The position numbers and the translations under genes were made by a program. The notes beneath the pieces are model-generated. The model searched no databases and was not told the origin of the DNA. It saw nothing but the letters and a program-made list of their open reading frames with translations. A DNA stretch of 64,000 nucleotides from the NCBI RefSeq assembly GCF_026625885.1, contig NZ_CP113068.1, positions 2,914,001-2,978,000 on the forward strand, read 5' to 3'. Shown here piece by piece: positions 1 to 9,307 of the stretch (within the stretch, counting starts at the first letter, position 1; each line of letters opens with the position of its first letter). The DNA comes from Roseateles sp. SL47 (GTDB lineage Bacteria; Pseudomonadota; Gammaproteobacteria; Burkholderiales; Burkholderiaceae_C).

Positions 1-518
1 AACCCGAAGTGCTCAAGCGCCATGCCCGGCACTACCGCACCGGCGAACCGATTCCGGATGCGCTGCTGGAGAAGATCCAGGCGGCCGCCACCTTCAACCA
101 GGGTTATGAAACGGTGCGCTACTGCGCCTCCGCGCTGGTGGACCAGGCCATTCACGGCCTGGGCACCGGGGAGGTGCCGGATGTGGTGGCCTTCGAGCGC
201 GACACGCTGCAACGCTTGGGCGCGCCGGCGGCCGTGGGCATGAACCATCGGCTGACCCATTTCCAGCATCTGTTCTCCGGCAGCTCCTACGCAGCACAGT
301 ACTACGTCTACCTGTGGTCGGAGGTGCTGGATTGCGATGCGTATGAGGCGTTTGTGGAAGCGGGCAATCCGTTTGACGGGGCCACGGCGCGGTCGCTGAT
401 GGACAACATCCTGTCGGTGGGCAACAGCCGCGACCCGGGGGACACCTATCGGGCCTTCCGGGGGCGCGATGCGCAACTCGCGCCGATGCTCAAGGGGCGG
501 GGCCTGCTCCCCGCCTGA
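1..518 (+). CDS. dcp: M3 family peptidase (oligopeptidase A / peptidyl-dipeptidase Dcp type), C-terminal part
   Basis: The reading frame is open from base 3 (the codons before the first possible start read Pro-Glu-Val), so the gene begins left of the window and only about the last 171 residues are present. M3 peptidases are cytoplasmic zinc metallopeptidases that cut oligopeptides. The segment matches the helical C-terminal lobe of Dcp/PrlC: an [18 protein letters not shown] stretch, then [10 protein letters not shown], then [22 protein letters not shown], ending in a PMLKGRGL tail typical of Dcp. The HEXXH zinc site lies upstream, outside the window. Family assignment is firm; Dcp versus PrlC is less certain. 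Confidence 0.85.
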   Translation, partial: PEVLKRHARHYRTGEPIPDALLEKIQAAATFNQGYETVRYCASALVDQAIHGLGTGEVPDVVAFERDTLQRLGAPAAVGMNHRLTHFQHLFSGSSYAAQYYVYLWSEVLDCDAYEAFVEAGNPFDGATARSLMDNILSVGNSRDPGDTYRAFRGRDAQLAPMLKGRGLLPA

Positions 519-552
519 GCGGGTGGCGTGGGCGGCCCCGGCCGGGGACGCC

Positions 553-558
553 TATCAT
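553..558 (+). promoter_or_regulatory. Candidate -10 box directly upstream of the SDR start (possible leaderless mRNA)
   Basis: TATCAT ends 6 nt before the ATG at 565 and no Shine-Dalgarno sequence is visible between them. A sigma-70 promoter here would start transcription at or next to the start codon. No good -35 hexamer is seen, so this is an inference. Confidence 0.35.
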
Positions 559-564
559 CGGGCC

Positions 565-1368
565 ATGAACACGTCCTCCCGTTCGCATTCCGGCGCCGCC
601 GCCAATCAGGCGGCATTTGATTCCACGCGCACACGCATTGCCGTGGTCACCGGGGCCGGTTCCGGCATCGGCCGCGCCGCAGCCTGGAAGCTGATGGCCG
701 CGGGCTGGCAGGTGGCCCTGCTGGGCCGCCGCGAGGACGCCCTGGCGGCCACCGCTGCGCAGGCGCCGGACCAGGCGCTGGTGCTGCCCACTGATGTGAC
801 CGATGAACAGCAGGTGGCGGCGGCATTCCGCGCGGTGAAGGCGCGTTATGGCCGGCTGGACCTGCTCTTCAACAATGCCGGCATGAGCGCACGCGGCATG
901 GAGATTGACCAGCTCAGCGTGGCCCAGTGGCGGGCGGTGGTGGATGTGAACCTCACCGGCAGCTTCCTGTGCGCGCGGGAGGCCTTTGCCCTGATGAAGG
1001 CGCAGACGCCGCAAGGCGGGCGCATCATCAACAACGGCTCGATCTCCGCCCACGCGCCCCGGCCCGGTTCGGTGGCCTACACCAGCACCAAACACGCCAT
1101 CACCGGCCTGACCAAGACGCTGGCCCTGGATGGGCGCCCCTATGACATCGCTGCTGGCCAGATCGACATCGGCAACGCCCAGACCGATCTGACCGCCAGT
1201 TTCTCCAAGGGCCTGCCACAGGCTCACGGTGCCGTGGTGCCGGAGCCGGTGATGGATGTGGACCACGCGGCCAGCGCGCTGCTGTACATGGCGGAATTAC
1301 CGCTGTCAGCCAACGTGCCTTTCCTGACGGTCATGGCCACCAAGATGCCCTATATTGGGCGGGGTTAA
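565..1368 (+). CDS. Short-chain dehydrogenase/reductase (classical SDR)
   Basis: This 267-residue cytoplasmic NAD(P)-dependent oxidoreductase has a Rossmann-fold nucleotide motif TGAGSGIG at residues 29-36, the structural NNAG motif, the catalytic serine in NNGSIS (S159) and the catalytic YTSTK pair (Y172, K176). Length and motif spacing are those of classical SDRs, and the substrate cannot be predicted. The frame stays open upstream, but the ATG at 565 puts the Rossmann strand at the expected distance from the N-terminus. A -10-like TATCAT sits 6 nt upstream and there is no ribosome-binding site. A small membrane-protein gene follows after 11 nt. Confidence 0.85.
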   Translation: MNTSSRSHSGAAANQAAFDSTRTRIAVVTGAGSGIGRAAAWKLMAAGWQVALLGRREDALAATAAQAPDQALVLPTDVTDEQQVAAAFRAVKARYGRLDLLFNNAGMSARGMEIDQLSVAQWRAVVDVNLTGSFLCAREAFALMKAQTPQGGRIINNGSISAHAPRPGSVAYTSTKHAITGLTKTLALDGRPYDIAAGQIDIGNAQTDLTASFSKGLPQAHGAVVPEPVMDVDHAASALLYMAELPLSANVPFLTVMATKMPYIGRG

Positions 1369-1379
1369 CCCTGAAGACG

Positions 1380-1691
1380 ATGAAGACGATTTCCGATCTG
1401 CTGATGATGGTGGCGCGCATCCTGCGTGCGGCTCTGTTCCTGCTGCTGTTCCTGGCCTTGCTGGTCGTGGGGCTGTGTGTGTTCGGTGTGCTGCTGCTCT
1501 GGAGCCTCATCCGGGGCCGTCGTCTGCAGCGGCCGACGGTGGGCGTGTTCCGCACCGCGTCGGACCTTCGCGCGCAGGCCTTCAAGCGCCGCAACGAGCC
1601 GGCCGGCGACGTGGTGGATGTGGAGGTGCGGGAAGTGCCGGCCCCTCCGCCGCAGCATGCTTCCCACCAGCAGCCGCGCCTGGACCCCTGA
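1380..1691 (+). CDS. Small membrane protein, unknown function
   Basis: A 103-residue protein with a hydrophobic segment at about residues 10-45, rich in Leu and Val and long enough for one or two membrane passes. A basic stop-transfer patch (RGRRLQR) and a polar, proline-containing tail with the cluster VPAPPPQ follow. The likely topology is an inner-membrane anchor with a cytoplasmic tail. It lies 11 nt after the SDR stop, so the two are probably cotranscribed. No known domain is recognised. High-GC codon use with few rare codons supports it being a real gene. Confidence 0.6.
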   Translation: MKTISDLLMMVARILRAALFLLLFLALLVVGLCVFGVLLLWSLIRGRRLQRPTVGVFRTASDLRAQAFKRRNEPAGDVVDVEVREVPAPPPQHASHQQPRLDP

Positions 1692-1696
1692 ACGGC

Positions 1697-1748
1697 AGTT
1701 GCCCTAGTTGCCCCAGTCGCTGCAGTCGCCCCAATCGCCCCAGTCGTA
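1697..1748. repeat. Short imperfect tandem repeat (CAGTCGCCC-like)
   Basis: The gap between the small membrane-protein gene and rsgA contains several degenerate copies of a 9-nt unit of the type CCCCAGTCG/CCCCAATCG. Both neighbouring genes end here (convergent), so the repeat is non-coding. No terminator-like hairpin is obvious. Confidence 0.45.
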
Positions 1749-1793
1749 GCTGCCTGGTATAGGTATAGGGGGCCTGCCTGGGGGGGGCGCCGA

Positions 1794-2696
1794 TCAATAC
1801 CGGGGCGGGCTGCTGAGTTCCTGCCAGAGCTCGTCGTAGATCCGGTAGCGGGACGGGCTGATCTTGCCAGCCTCCACCGCCGTCAGCACCGCACAGCCGG
1901 GCTCATGCCGGTGGCTGCAGTTGTGGAAGCGGCATGAGCCCAGGTGGGGCTTGAAATCGGCCATGTGGCTGGCCAGTTCCGGCGCCGGAATCTGACGCAG
2001 ACCGAATTCCTGAAACCCCGGCGAGTCGATCAGCGCGGTGTTGCGATGCCCGTCCATCCAATACCACTGGGTGGTGGTGGTGGTGTGGCGGCCGGAGTTG
2101 AGTGCTTGGGAAATCTCGCCCACCTGCGCGCCGGCATCCGGCACCAGCAGGTTGATCAAGGTGCTCTTGCCGGTCCCGCTAGGGCCCAGCACCAGCGTGG
2201 ACTGGTTCTCCAGCAGCGGCATCAGTGTGTCGCGCGCTTCGTCGGGACGGCCTTTGAGGCTCAGTTCCAGCACCCGCTGACCCATGGCCTTGTAAGGCGC
2301 CAGCCGCTGCCGGGCCGCTTCCGCCTGAGGCAGGTCGGTCTTGTTGAGCAGGATGTCGGTGGTGATGCCGGCACTGTCCGCAGCGATCAGGGCCCGCGTC
2401 AGCTGGGATTCGGAGAACTGCGGCTCGGCGGCCACCAGCACCAGCAGGCGGTCCAGATTGGCGGCAAAGCTCTTGGTCTTCCATTCGTCCTGCCGGAACA
2501 GCAGGTTGCGACGAGGCTCCAGCTTCTCGATGACGCCTTCATGCTCGCTGCTGCGCTGCCAGCGCACCCGGTCGCCCACCACGCAATCGCTTTTTTTGCC
2601 CCGGGTCAGGCAATGCACCCGAACACCGTTGTCGTCTTCCACCACGTAGTGGCGGCCGTGTCCACGGACCACCAGGCCGATCTGGTTGCCTTTCAT
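1794..2696 (-). CDS. rsgA: Ribosome small-subunit-dependent GTPase A
   Basis: RsgA (YjeQ/EngC) is a late 30S-subunit assembly factor that hydrolyses GTP on the ribosome. The 300-residue protein has the family's layout: an N-terminal OB fold, then a circularly permuted GTPase with G4 (NKTD, about residue 118) before G1 (GPSGTGKST, about residues 170-178) and G3 (DSPGF), then a C-terminal zinc knuckle with Cys/His residues at about 253-267 (CRFHNCSHRHEPGC). Its ATG overlaps the stop of the upstream M48 protease gene by 4 nt (ATGA), so the two are translationally coupled. Confidence 0.97.
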   Translation of the reverse strand: MKGNQIGLVVRGHGRHYVVEDDNGVRVHCLTRGKKSDCVVGDRVRWQRSSEHEGVIEKLEPRRNLLFRQDEWKTKSFAANLDRLLVLVAAEPQFSESQLTRALIAADSAGITTDILLNKTDLPQAEAARQRLAPYKAMGQRVLELSLKGRPDEARDTLMPLLENQSTLVLGPSGTGKSTLINLLVPDAGAQVGEISQALNSGRHTTTTTQWYWMDGHRNTALIDSPGFQEFGLRQIPAPELASHMADFKPHLGSCRFHNCSHRHEPGCAVLTAVEAGKISPSRYRIYDELWQELSSPPRY

Positions 2697-4024
2697 GCAG
2701 CACCGCCGCCCAGGTGGCCCAGGCGCGCGCCCATGCCGCTGAGCGCGGCAATGGCGGCCAAACGTTCACTGGCGGGCGGATGCGAATAGTAAAAGCGGGC
2801 GAAGACCGGGTCAGGGGTCAGCGTGCCGGCATTGTCCTCATGCAGTTTCAGCAGGGCCGCGCTGAGGTCCTTGCCGCTGGATTGCTCGCAGGCATAGGCA
2901 TCCGCCTCGAATTCATGCTTGCGGGACCAGTACGACATCAGCGGCGTCAGGAAGAAGGTGAAGGGCGGCAGGGCCAGCATGAACAGCAGCAGCGCCAGCG
3001 CATCATTCGGGGCGGACAGGCTGGGCCGCACGCCCAGGCCCAGATAAAACTGCGGCTGCGCGCTCAGGAACCCCAGCAAAGCAAAACCCGCCAGGCTCAG
3101 TGCAAACATCAGGACCATGCGCTTGAGCACATGGCGGCGCTTGAAATGCCCCAGTTCATGGGCCAGCACCGCTTCCACCTCCGGCGGGTTCAGGCGCGAC
3201 AGCAGCGTGTCGAAAAACACCACCCGCTTGGATGCCCCCAACCCGGTGAAATAGGCATTGCCATGGGCGGAGCGACGGCTGCCGTCCATGACAAAGAGGC
3301 CCTTGGCCGCAAAGCCGCAGCGGGCCATCAGCCCTTCCACCCGCTCGCGCAGGGTGGCGTCGGACAGCGGTTCGAACTTGTTGAACAGCGGTGCAATCAG
3401 GGTGGGGTAGAGCACCAGCATCAGCAGGTTGAAACCCATCCACACCGCCCAGGCCCACAGCCACCAGGCCTGGCCGGCGGCGCCCATCAGCCAGAGGATC
3501 ACTGCAGCGATGGGCAGGCCGACCACGGCACCCACCAGCAGTCCCTTGAGGCCGTCCAGCACAAACAGCCGCAGGGTGGTGCGGTTGAAGCCGAAGCGCT
3601 GCTCCAGGCGGAAGGTGTTGTAGAGCGTCCAGGGCAGGTCCAGCAGGCCGGAGAGCAGGGCAAAGGCGGTCAGCAGGCCGAGCTGATAGCCCATGGTGCC
3701 CAGCATCGGCAGCAGGGACAACATCCACTGGTTGATGAGGTCGAGGCCGCCCAGCAGCGTCCAGCCCACCAGCAGCGCGGTGTCCCAGGCCAGATGCAGC
3801 GTGCCGGCCCGGTTGCGGGCCACGGTGTAGTCCGCCGCTTTCTGATGGGCGGTCAGGGGCACGGTGCCCACAAAGGCGTCCGGTACGGCCGCGCGGTGCC
3901 GCGCCACATGGCGGACCTGCCGGCTGGACAGCCACAGCTTGGCCAGGAAGGACAGGACCACCGCCGCCACAAATATCAGGCTGAGCGCGAGGGCGTTCAC
4001 GGACCAGGAATCGGAAATGTGCAT
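2693..4024 (-). CDS. M48 family membrane metallopeptidase (Ste24/CAAX protease type)
   Basis: A 443-residue integral membrane zinc protease. It has several hydrophobic segments in the N-terminal half, the zinc motif HELGH at residues 289-293 followed by a basic FKRRH patch, and a downstream glutamate-containing HEFEADAYA motif, both diagnostic of Ste24-type M48 enzymes. In bacteria these are thought to act in membrane-protein quality control. The ATG at 4024 was chosen because the family's N-terminal membrane helix starts just after it. The upstream frame is open but compositionally unlike the family. A TACACT box lies 6 nt before the ATG and no Shine-Dalgarno is visible. The gene is coupled to rsgA. 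Confidence 0.9.
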   Translation of the reverse strand: MHISDSWSVNALALSLIFVAAVVLSFLAKLWLSSRQVRHVARHRAAVPDAFVGTVPLTAHQKAADYTVARNRAGTLHLAWDTALLVGWTLLGGLDLINQWMLSLLPMLGTMGYQLGLLTAFALLSGLLDLPWTLYNTFRLEQRFGFNRTTLRLFVLDGLKGLLVGAVVGLPIAAVILWLMGAAGQAWWLWAWAVWMGFNLLMLVLYPTLIAPLFNKFEPLSDATLRERVEGLMARCGFAAKGLFVMDGSRRSAHGNAYFTGLGASKRVVFFDTLLSRLNPPEVEAVLAHELGHFKRRHVLKRMVLMFALSLAGFALLGFLSAQPQFYLGLGVRPSLSAPNDALALLLFMLALPPFTFFLTPLMSYWSRKHEFEADAYACEQSSGKDLSAALLKLHEDNAGTLTPDPVFARFYYSHPPASERLAAIAALSGMGARLGHLGGGAA

Positions 4025-4030
4025 GCCCGG

Positions 4031-4036
4031 AGTGTA
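4031..4036 (-). promoter_or_regulatory. Candidate -10 box of the M48-rsgA operon (possible leaderless mRNA)
   Basis: On the minus strand TACACT lies 6 nt before the ATG at 4024, the same geometry as at the SDR and SMC-operon starts. No clear -35 element was found. Confidence 0.35.
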
Positions 4037-4194
4037 GGTCCCAGGGCCTGCTCGCTTTGGGAAGCGGCCGGTCTCCAGCGTCGCCCGAGGGACTTGTATC
4101 CGGAGCGCGTCCAGGCTGCGACAATCGCGCCCATTGCCGTTGTCCGGCCTGCCTCGCGGCAGGGTGGGTGACGGCCACGCCCACAAGGATTCAC

Positions 4195-4788
4195 ATGAGC
4201 ATAGCCGCCACTTCCATGGCCACCCCCGCCACCCCCACATTGCCCCTGAGCGACCAGAACCTGATCTGGATCGACCTGGAAATGACCGGTCTGTTCCCCA
4301 ACACCGACCGCATCATCGAGATTGCGGTGGTGGTCACCGACCCGCTGCTGACGGTGCGGGTGGAGGGGCCGGTGTTTGCCATTCACCAGTCCGACGAGAC
4401 GCTGGACAAGATGGATGCCTGGAACAAGGGCACCCACGGCAAGAGCGGACTGATTGACCGCGTCAAGGTGTCCACCATCTCGGAAGACGAGGCCCAGGAC
4501 CGCGTCATCGAGTTCCTGAAGGCCTATGTGCCGGCCAACAAGTCGCCGATGTGCGGCAACTCCATCTGCCAGGACCGGCGCTTCCTCGCTAACTACATGC
4601 CCAAGCTGGAAGACTTCTTCCACTACCGCAACCTGGACGTGTCCACGCTGAAGGAATTGGCTCGCCGCTGGAAGCCGGCCGCGCTGGAAGGCTTCAAGAA
4701 GGCCCAGAAGCACACCGCGCTGGCCGACATCCATGAATCCATCGACGAACTGATTCACTATCGCGAGCAGTTCCTCAAGCTCGACTGA
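4195..4788 (+). CDS. orn: Oligoribonuclease
   Basis: Orn is the DEDDh 3'-5' exonuclease that degrades very short RNAs, including pGpG, the end product of c-di-GMP hydrolysis. The 197-residue product has Exo I (IDLEMTG, D27 and E29), Exo II (the [12 protein letters not shown] region) and Exo III ([18 protein letters not shown], with the catalytic His and Asp). The start at 4195 follows an AAGGAT ribosome-binding site. A second ATG at 4216 is possible and would remove a non-conserved seven-residue extension. It is divergent from the M48 gene across 170 bp. Confidence 0.97.
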   Translation: MSIAATSMATPATPTLPLSDQNLIWIDLEMTGLFPNTDRIIEIAVVVTDPLLTVRVEGPVFAIHQSDETLDKMDAWNKGTHGKSGLIDRVKVSTISEDEAQDRVIEFLKAYVPANKSPMCGNSICQDRRFLANYMPKLEDFFHYRNLDVSTLKELARRWKPAALEGFKKAQKHTALADIHESIDELIHYREQFLKLD

Positions 4789-4799
4789 GTCCGGCCACC

Positions 4800-6701
4800 A
4801 TGGACAACTCCCGCCGCCCGGCGATGCTGTGGGCGGCTTTTGACTTTCCGCGCCATCCGCTGGCGCGCGAGGATGGCGAGCGTGTGCGCGGCTGCTTCCG
4901 GCTGCCCCCCGCCCGCCGCCTGGTCGCGCGCGCGCCGGATGAACTGCGGGCGGTGCTGCGCCAGGCGCATGAGGCGGCTCGGGGCGGCGCGTGGGTGCTT
5001 GGCGGCGTGCGTTACGAAGCGGCGGGGGCCTTGGACCCTGCGCTGCTGCTGGCGGGTGAACGTTCGGCGCCGTGGTCCTCCTCCGCGCCCCTGGCGGAGT
5101 TCGCGGTCTGGCACCACGCGCCCGATGCCTGGGAGGCGCCCCGCGTGCCTGGCACGCACGATCTGTCGCGCTGGCAGGATGTTCAGGACGAATCCGCCGA
5201 GGCCGATCACATCGAGCGGGTGCGCGAATACATCCGCGCTGGTGACTGTTATCAGGTCAATCTGTGTACGCGTCTGCGCGCCGAGGCGGGCCCGCGCTTT
5301 GACCTCACTGACTACTTCTTTTCGCTGCATGCCGCGCAGCCCGGCGGTTTTGCGCTGATGCTGCGGCTGGACAACGGCGATGCGGTGGCGAGTGTGTCGC
5401 CCGAGCTGTTCTTTGACTGGCGGCCGCTGCCGGAAGAGCCGGGGGCGACCCACACCTGGCTGCTCGCGACGCAGCCGATGAAAGGCACCGCCCCACGAGG
5501 CCGAGACCGGGCCACCGATGAGGCTGCCCAGGCCTATCTGCGCACCAGCGAGAAGGAACGGGCCGAAAACCTGATGATCGTGGACCTGCTGCGCAACGAC
5601 CTCTCGCGCGTGGCGGTGACGGGGTCGGTGCGGGTGCCGCGCTTGTTTGAGCTGCATGCGCTGCCGACGGTGTGGCAGATGACCTCGACCGTCAGCGCCA
5701 TCAGCCGCGGCGGGCTGCAACTGGATGATCTGTTTGAGGCCCTGTTCCCCTGTGGCTCGGTCACCGGCGCCCCGAAACGGCGGGCGATGCAGATCATCCA
5801 TGAGCTGGAGCCGGGGCTGCGCGGCTGGTACACCGGGGCGCTGGGGCTGTTGCAGCCGGGTGGGGTGACCACCTTCAACGTGCCGATCCGTACCGTGAGC
5901 TTCACGCGGGCCGACGGCTCGGCCCCCGCCGACCCTGCCATCAACGGGCCGGGAAGCGCCGAATGTGGTGTCGGCAGCGCCATCACCTTGGACGCCACCC
6001 CCGCCGCCGAGATGGACGAATGGCGGGCCAAGGTGCGGTTTCTGTCGCGCGCGCAGGCGCCCATTGAAGCGCTGGAAACCCTGCGCCTGGAAGACGGCGT
6101 GTGGGTGCGTGAGTGGCGTCATCTGGCCCGGCTGCATCGCACGCTGCGGCATTTCAATCTGCAGGCCTCGCTGGACAAGGCGCGGGAGCGGCTGGCGGCG
6201 ATTGCCAGCGCGCATCCCACCGGCCTCTGGCGGGTGCGCATCACGCTGGGCCGTCAGGGCGAGTGGACGCAGGACGTGCAGCCGCTGGTGCATGACGACT
6301 CGCCGGTCCAGGTGGACCTGGCGCGCACCCCGGTGGACACGCGCGGGCCGGATGCTGAATTCCTTCAGCACAAGACCACGCGTCGCGCGGTCTATCAAAC
6401 GCATCTGGAGCACAAGCCGGCTGGATGTTTTGACGTGCTGCTCTACAACCGCGCAGGCGAACTCACCGAGGGCTGCCTGACCAATCTGGCGGTGCAGCTG
6501 GAGCCCGAAGGCCCCTGGCTGACGCCCTCGCTGGAAGCCGGCCTGCTGCCGGGTGTCCTGCGGGAAGAACTGCTGGAGCAGGGGCGCATTCGCGAAGCCC
6601 GGCTCCACATCAACGACTTGCGGCGAGCCCATGCGCTGGCCGTCTTCAACAGTGTGCGCGGCTGGCGAGAAGCCCGGCTCGCGCCTCAGGATCATTCATG
6701 A
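4800..6701 (+). CDS. pabB: Fused aminodeoxychorismate synthase component I and aminodeoxychorismate lyase (PabB-PabC)
   Basis: Folate precursor synthesis: the PabB part aminates chorismate to 4-amino-4-deoxychorismate and the PabC part releases pyruvate to give p-aminobenzoate. Residues ~130-430 are a chorismate-binding domain with the PabB lysine motif (PMKGT), ERAENLMIVDLLRNDLSR, and CGSVTGAPKRRAM. Residues ~430-633 are a class IV aminotransferase-like PLP domain with a candidate PLP lysine (FLQHKTTR) and the ELTEGCLTNLAV signature. The fusion gives 633 residues against about 450 for PabB alone. No pabA glutaminase gene is nearby. It starts 11 nt after orn and overlaps the next gene by 4 nt (ATGA). 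Confidence 0.93.
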   Translation: MDNSRRPAMLWAAFDFPRHPLAREDGERVRGCFRLPPARRLVARAPDELRAVLRQAHEAARGGAWVLGGVRYEAAGALDPALLLAGERSAPWSSSAPLAEFAVWHHAPDAWEAPRVPGTHDLSRWQDVQDESAEADHIERVREYIRAGDCYQVNLCTRLRAEAGPRFDLTDYFFSLHAAQPGGFALMLRLDNGDAVASVSPELFFDWRPLPEEPGATHTWLLATQPMKGTAPRGRDRATDEAAQAYLRTSEKERAENLMIVDLLRNDLSRVAVTGSVRVPRLFELHALPTVWQMTSTVSAISRGGLQLDDLFEALFPCGSVTGAPKRRAMQIIHELEPGLRGWYTGALGLLQPGGVTTFNVPIRTVSFTRADGSAPADPAINGPGSAECGVGSAITLDATPAAEMDEWRAKVRFLSRAQAPIEALETLRLEDGVWVREWRHLARLHRTLRHFNLQASLDKARERLAAIASAHPTGLWRVRITLGRQGEWTQDVQPLVHDDSPVQVDLARTPVDTRGPDAEFLQHKTTRRAVYQTHLEHKPAGCFDVLLYNRAGELTEGCLTNLAVQLEPEGPWLTPSLEAGLLPGVLREELLEQGRIREARLHINDLRRAHALAVFNSVRGWREARLAPQDHS

Positions 6702-9241
6702 CCACCACTCCCCCCAAGCGCCGCGCCCCGGCGCGCAAGCCTCGCGCGGCGATGGCACCGGCGGAAGTCATTGCGGACATCGTTGGTGATGTGTCGCTGG
6801 ACCTCGTGCCGAAGGCATCGCTGATGCCTGCTTCCATTGACGATGCGGTGGAGGATATTTTTCAGGCCTTGATGGCGGATGACGATCGCCAGCCGGAGGC
6901 CGAGGCAGCCCCAGCGATGGAACCTGCGCCGAAGCCTGCATCGAAGGCGGCCACCAAGCCAGCCCGCAAACGCACCAGTGGGGCTCGAAGCAAAGCCCAG
7001 GCCGATGGCATCGCGGACGAGGGGGTGGGCGGCGTCGGCCCGGAGGCCAGCGCTGTCGCAGACCTGATCGTTGACGATCATGGGGAAGTGCAGGGCGCTG
7101 TGGAGGCACCGGAGGTGGCTGCCGTCGCCGAGCCATCCGAACCAGCCAGGAAACGTGCCCCCGCGCGCAAGCGTGGGAAGGTTCAGGCGGCGGAGCCCGT
7201 GGCTGCGGACGAAGGCGCCGCGCAGGCAGCGTCGGCACCTGCGGCGTCATTGAACGTGGACGGCGCCTCCGCGCACGATGGGGCGTCCGCAGCGGACAGT
7301 GCCCTCATGGCCAACGCTGCAAACACAGCAGACGCTGCACGCACGGCAGACAGCGCCGAGCCTGAGGCCGCTCCCAGCCGCAACCGCCGCAAGCCCAAGC
7401 GTGCTGTGGCCGAAGCCGCGCCCGACGAGCCGGCGCTGCCGCCGCGCTTCACCCTGGGCCCGCGCGAGGACGATGCCGTCTTTGGCGACTACGAACTGCG
7501 CGACGCGGAGACCGGCGGCACTTTCCGTCTGCGTTTGCTGGGTCGTGCCTTGTGGCGGTGTGATTGCGCCCAATATGCCGACCAGGGCGAATGCGATCAC
7601 GGCGAGCATCTCATGTCGCTGTTCAGCGAGGACCAGGGCGATGCGCTGGACGCTGGCTGGCCCGCCCGCGAAGCCGAGGTGTGGCTGGTGCCGGGGCCGG
7701 AGCGTCGGCTGCAGTGGATCGCAGGACGCGACGTTCCTGCGGGCCTGCGTGACCAGTCCGGCCTCGACGACCGCCAACGCCGTGACGCGGAGCAATCGCA
7801 GGCCTGGATGCAATCGCTGGTGGCGCAGGCCCGTGCGGCAGGTGTGCCGCTGCGCGTGGATGCGCCCGTCTGGCCGCAACTCGCCTGGGGGCGCGATGCC
7901 CACGCCCGTGTGGAGCGTCTGGAAGCATTCCTGGCCGACGGTGCAGCCCTGCGTGCGCTGCTGCAGGACAGCCTATCGCCCCATCACTGGGAGGCCGCGC
8001 TGTTCTCCGTCTGCGCCGGTCGGGCCCTCGTGGCGGACGACCTCGGTCTGGGCCAGCGTGGCGCGGCCATTGCAGCGATCCGTCTGTGGGACCATCTCTT
8101 TGGTGCCAGCCCGGCCCTCATCATTGCGCCGGCATCGCAGCACGCCGCCTGGCGCCGGGACCTCAGCCGCTGGCTGGGGGAGGGCGCCGCCGCCGTGATC
8201 GTCGCGGAAGCCCCGACCGCCAAGCACGCTCCCGCGCTGCTGGTGGTGGACGGCATCGAGGCGATCGACGACACCGCGCTGGCGGCGCTGCGTGCGCTGG
8301 AAGCTCGCACGGGCGCGCATCTCCTCTTGATCGCCCATCAGGAACCATTGGCTCATGCCCAACTGGCCACCTGGGTGGACTGGCTGGACAGCGCCCGCCG
8401 GGGCCCCTTCGCCCGCTTGGCCGCTTTGCCCGCCGACGCCGGCAAAAAGCCCATGCGCGATGCGCTGGAGGCGGTGGTGCTCTCGCGCCGCAAGCGTGAA
8501 CTGCAGGACCGGCTGCCGGCCTGCCTGACCACGCCGCTGTGGCTGGAAGCGGCCGGCAGCAGCCTGCCGCAGGGGCCGCTGAAGCAACTGCGGCAGACAC
8601 TGGAGCGCTGGCAGGCACGGCCGTTCCTGAACAGCGCCGAGCAGCAGCAGTTGATGGAAGCACTGGCCCTGCTGCCGCCGTCCTCGCGACAGGCGCTGGC
8701 CGCCAAGGCCGAGGCGGTGCTGGGCCTGCGCCGGGACTGGGTCGAGGCGCCGACTTCGGCCGCCAGCCGTTTGCTGGTGTGCAGCCGTTCGGAAACCTTG
8801 CTGGACAGCCTGGGGCAGTCGCCGCAATTGCGTCGTCTGCCGCCTTGCCGGCTGCGGGCCAGTGACAGTCCGGACGCGGTGGCTCAGACCCTGACGGCCT
8901 GGCGCGAGGCCCCGGCAGGGGTGCTCCTGGCCAGTGACGATGCGCTGGCGGCCCTGCCGGCCGGCCTGCTGGCCGATGACCGTGTGGCACTGGTGCATGC
9001 CGACCTGCCGTGGCAGGCCAGCACGCTCGACCTGCGTGTGGCGCAAGCGTGCGGCAATGAGTGCTGCGGCATTCCGGCCGCCCTGTTGCTGATCACCGGC
9101 TCGCTGGATACGGGCCTGTCCCAGGCGCATGCCAAGGGTCTGGCCTTCCCGCACTGGCTGGACGCGCCGCCCGCCTGGCTGGACCAGGCGGAAATCGAAG
9201 CGTTGATGTCGGTGCTGCCGGCCTTGCTGGAAGGGCTTTGA
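6698..9241 (+). CDS. SWIM zinc-finger protein with a degenerate SNF2-like helicase core
   Basis: An 847-residue protein of unusual make-up. Residues 1-245 are low-complexity, Ala-rich and studded with basic clusters (KRRAPARKPR, KRAPARKRGK, RNRRKPKR) like a histone H1 tail. At about 287-300 a SWIM-type CxC...CxH zinc site is seen (CDCAQYADQGECDH). The rest aligns in order with SNF2 helicase landmarks, but the catalytic residues are gone: the Walker A position reads ADDLGLGQRG instead of ADDMGLGKT (about residue 444), motif II reads VVDGIE instead of DEA(Q/H), and the TGTP motif is replaced. It is likely a nucleic-acid-binding pseudo-ATPase. It overlaps pabB-pabC by 4 nt. Confidence 0.75.
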   Translation: MTTTPPKRRAPARKPRAAMAPAEVIADIVGDVSLDLVPKASLMPASIDDAVEDIFQALMADDDRQPEAEAAPAMEPAPKPASKAATKPARKRTSGARSKAQADGIADEGVGGVGPEASAVADLIVDDHGEVQGAVEAPEVAAVAEPSEPARKRAPARKRGKVQAAEPVAADEGAAQAASAPAASLNVDGASAHDGASAADSALMANAANTADAARTADSAEPEAAPSRNRRKPKRAVAEAAPDEPALPPRFTLGPREDDAVFGDYELRDAETGGTFRLRLLGRALWRCDCAQYADQGECDHGEHLMSLFSEDQGDALDAGWPAREAEVWLVPGPERRLQWIAGRDVPAGLRDQSGLDDRQRRDAEQSQAWMQSLVAQARAAGVPLRVDAPVWPQLAWGRDAHARVERLEAFLADGAALRALLQDSLSPHHWEAALFSVCAGRALVADDLGLGQRGAAIAAIRLWDHLFGASPALIIAPASQHAAWRRDLSRWLGEGAAAVIVAEAPTAKHAPALLVVDGIEAIDDTALAALRALEARTGAHLLLIAHQEPLAHAQLATWVDWLDSARRGPFARLAALPADAGKKPMRDALEAVVLSRRKRELQDRLPACLTTPLWLEAAGSSLPQGPLKQLRQTLERWQARPFLNSAEQQQLMEALALLPPSSRQALAAKAEAVLGLRRDWVEAPTSAASRLLVCSRSETLLDSLGQSPQLRRLPPCRLRASDSPDAVAQTLTAWREAPAGVLLASDDALAALPAGLLADDRVALVHADLPWQASTLDLRVAQACGNECCGIPAALLLITGSLDTGLSQAHAKGLAFPHWLDAPPAWLDQAEIEALMSVLPALLEGL

Positions 9242-9307
9242 CGCAGTCCATCCGGGCGGCGGCCTGCGCGGCCTTTCCAGCCTTCAGGTTCTTTGCGCGT
9301 TCCCCGC

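Noticed and set aside
3305..3325. GCAAAGCC word resembling the riboswitch core
   Set aside because: It lies inside the M48 protease gene and none of the other GEMM-I elements are nearby.
9242..9307. Terminator between the SWIM/SNF2-like gene and the amylase gene
   Set aside because: GC-rich sequence with no clean stem and no T-run on either strand.
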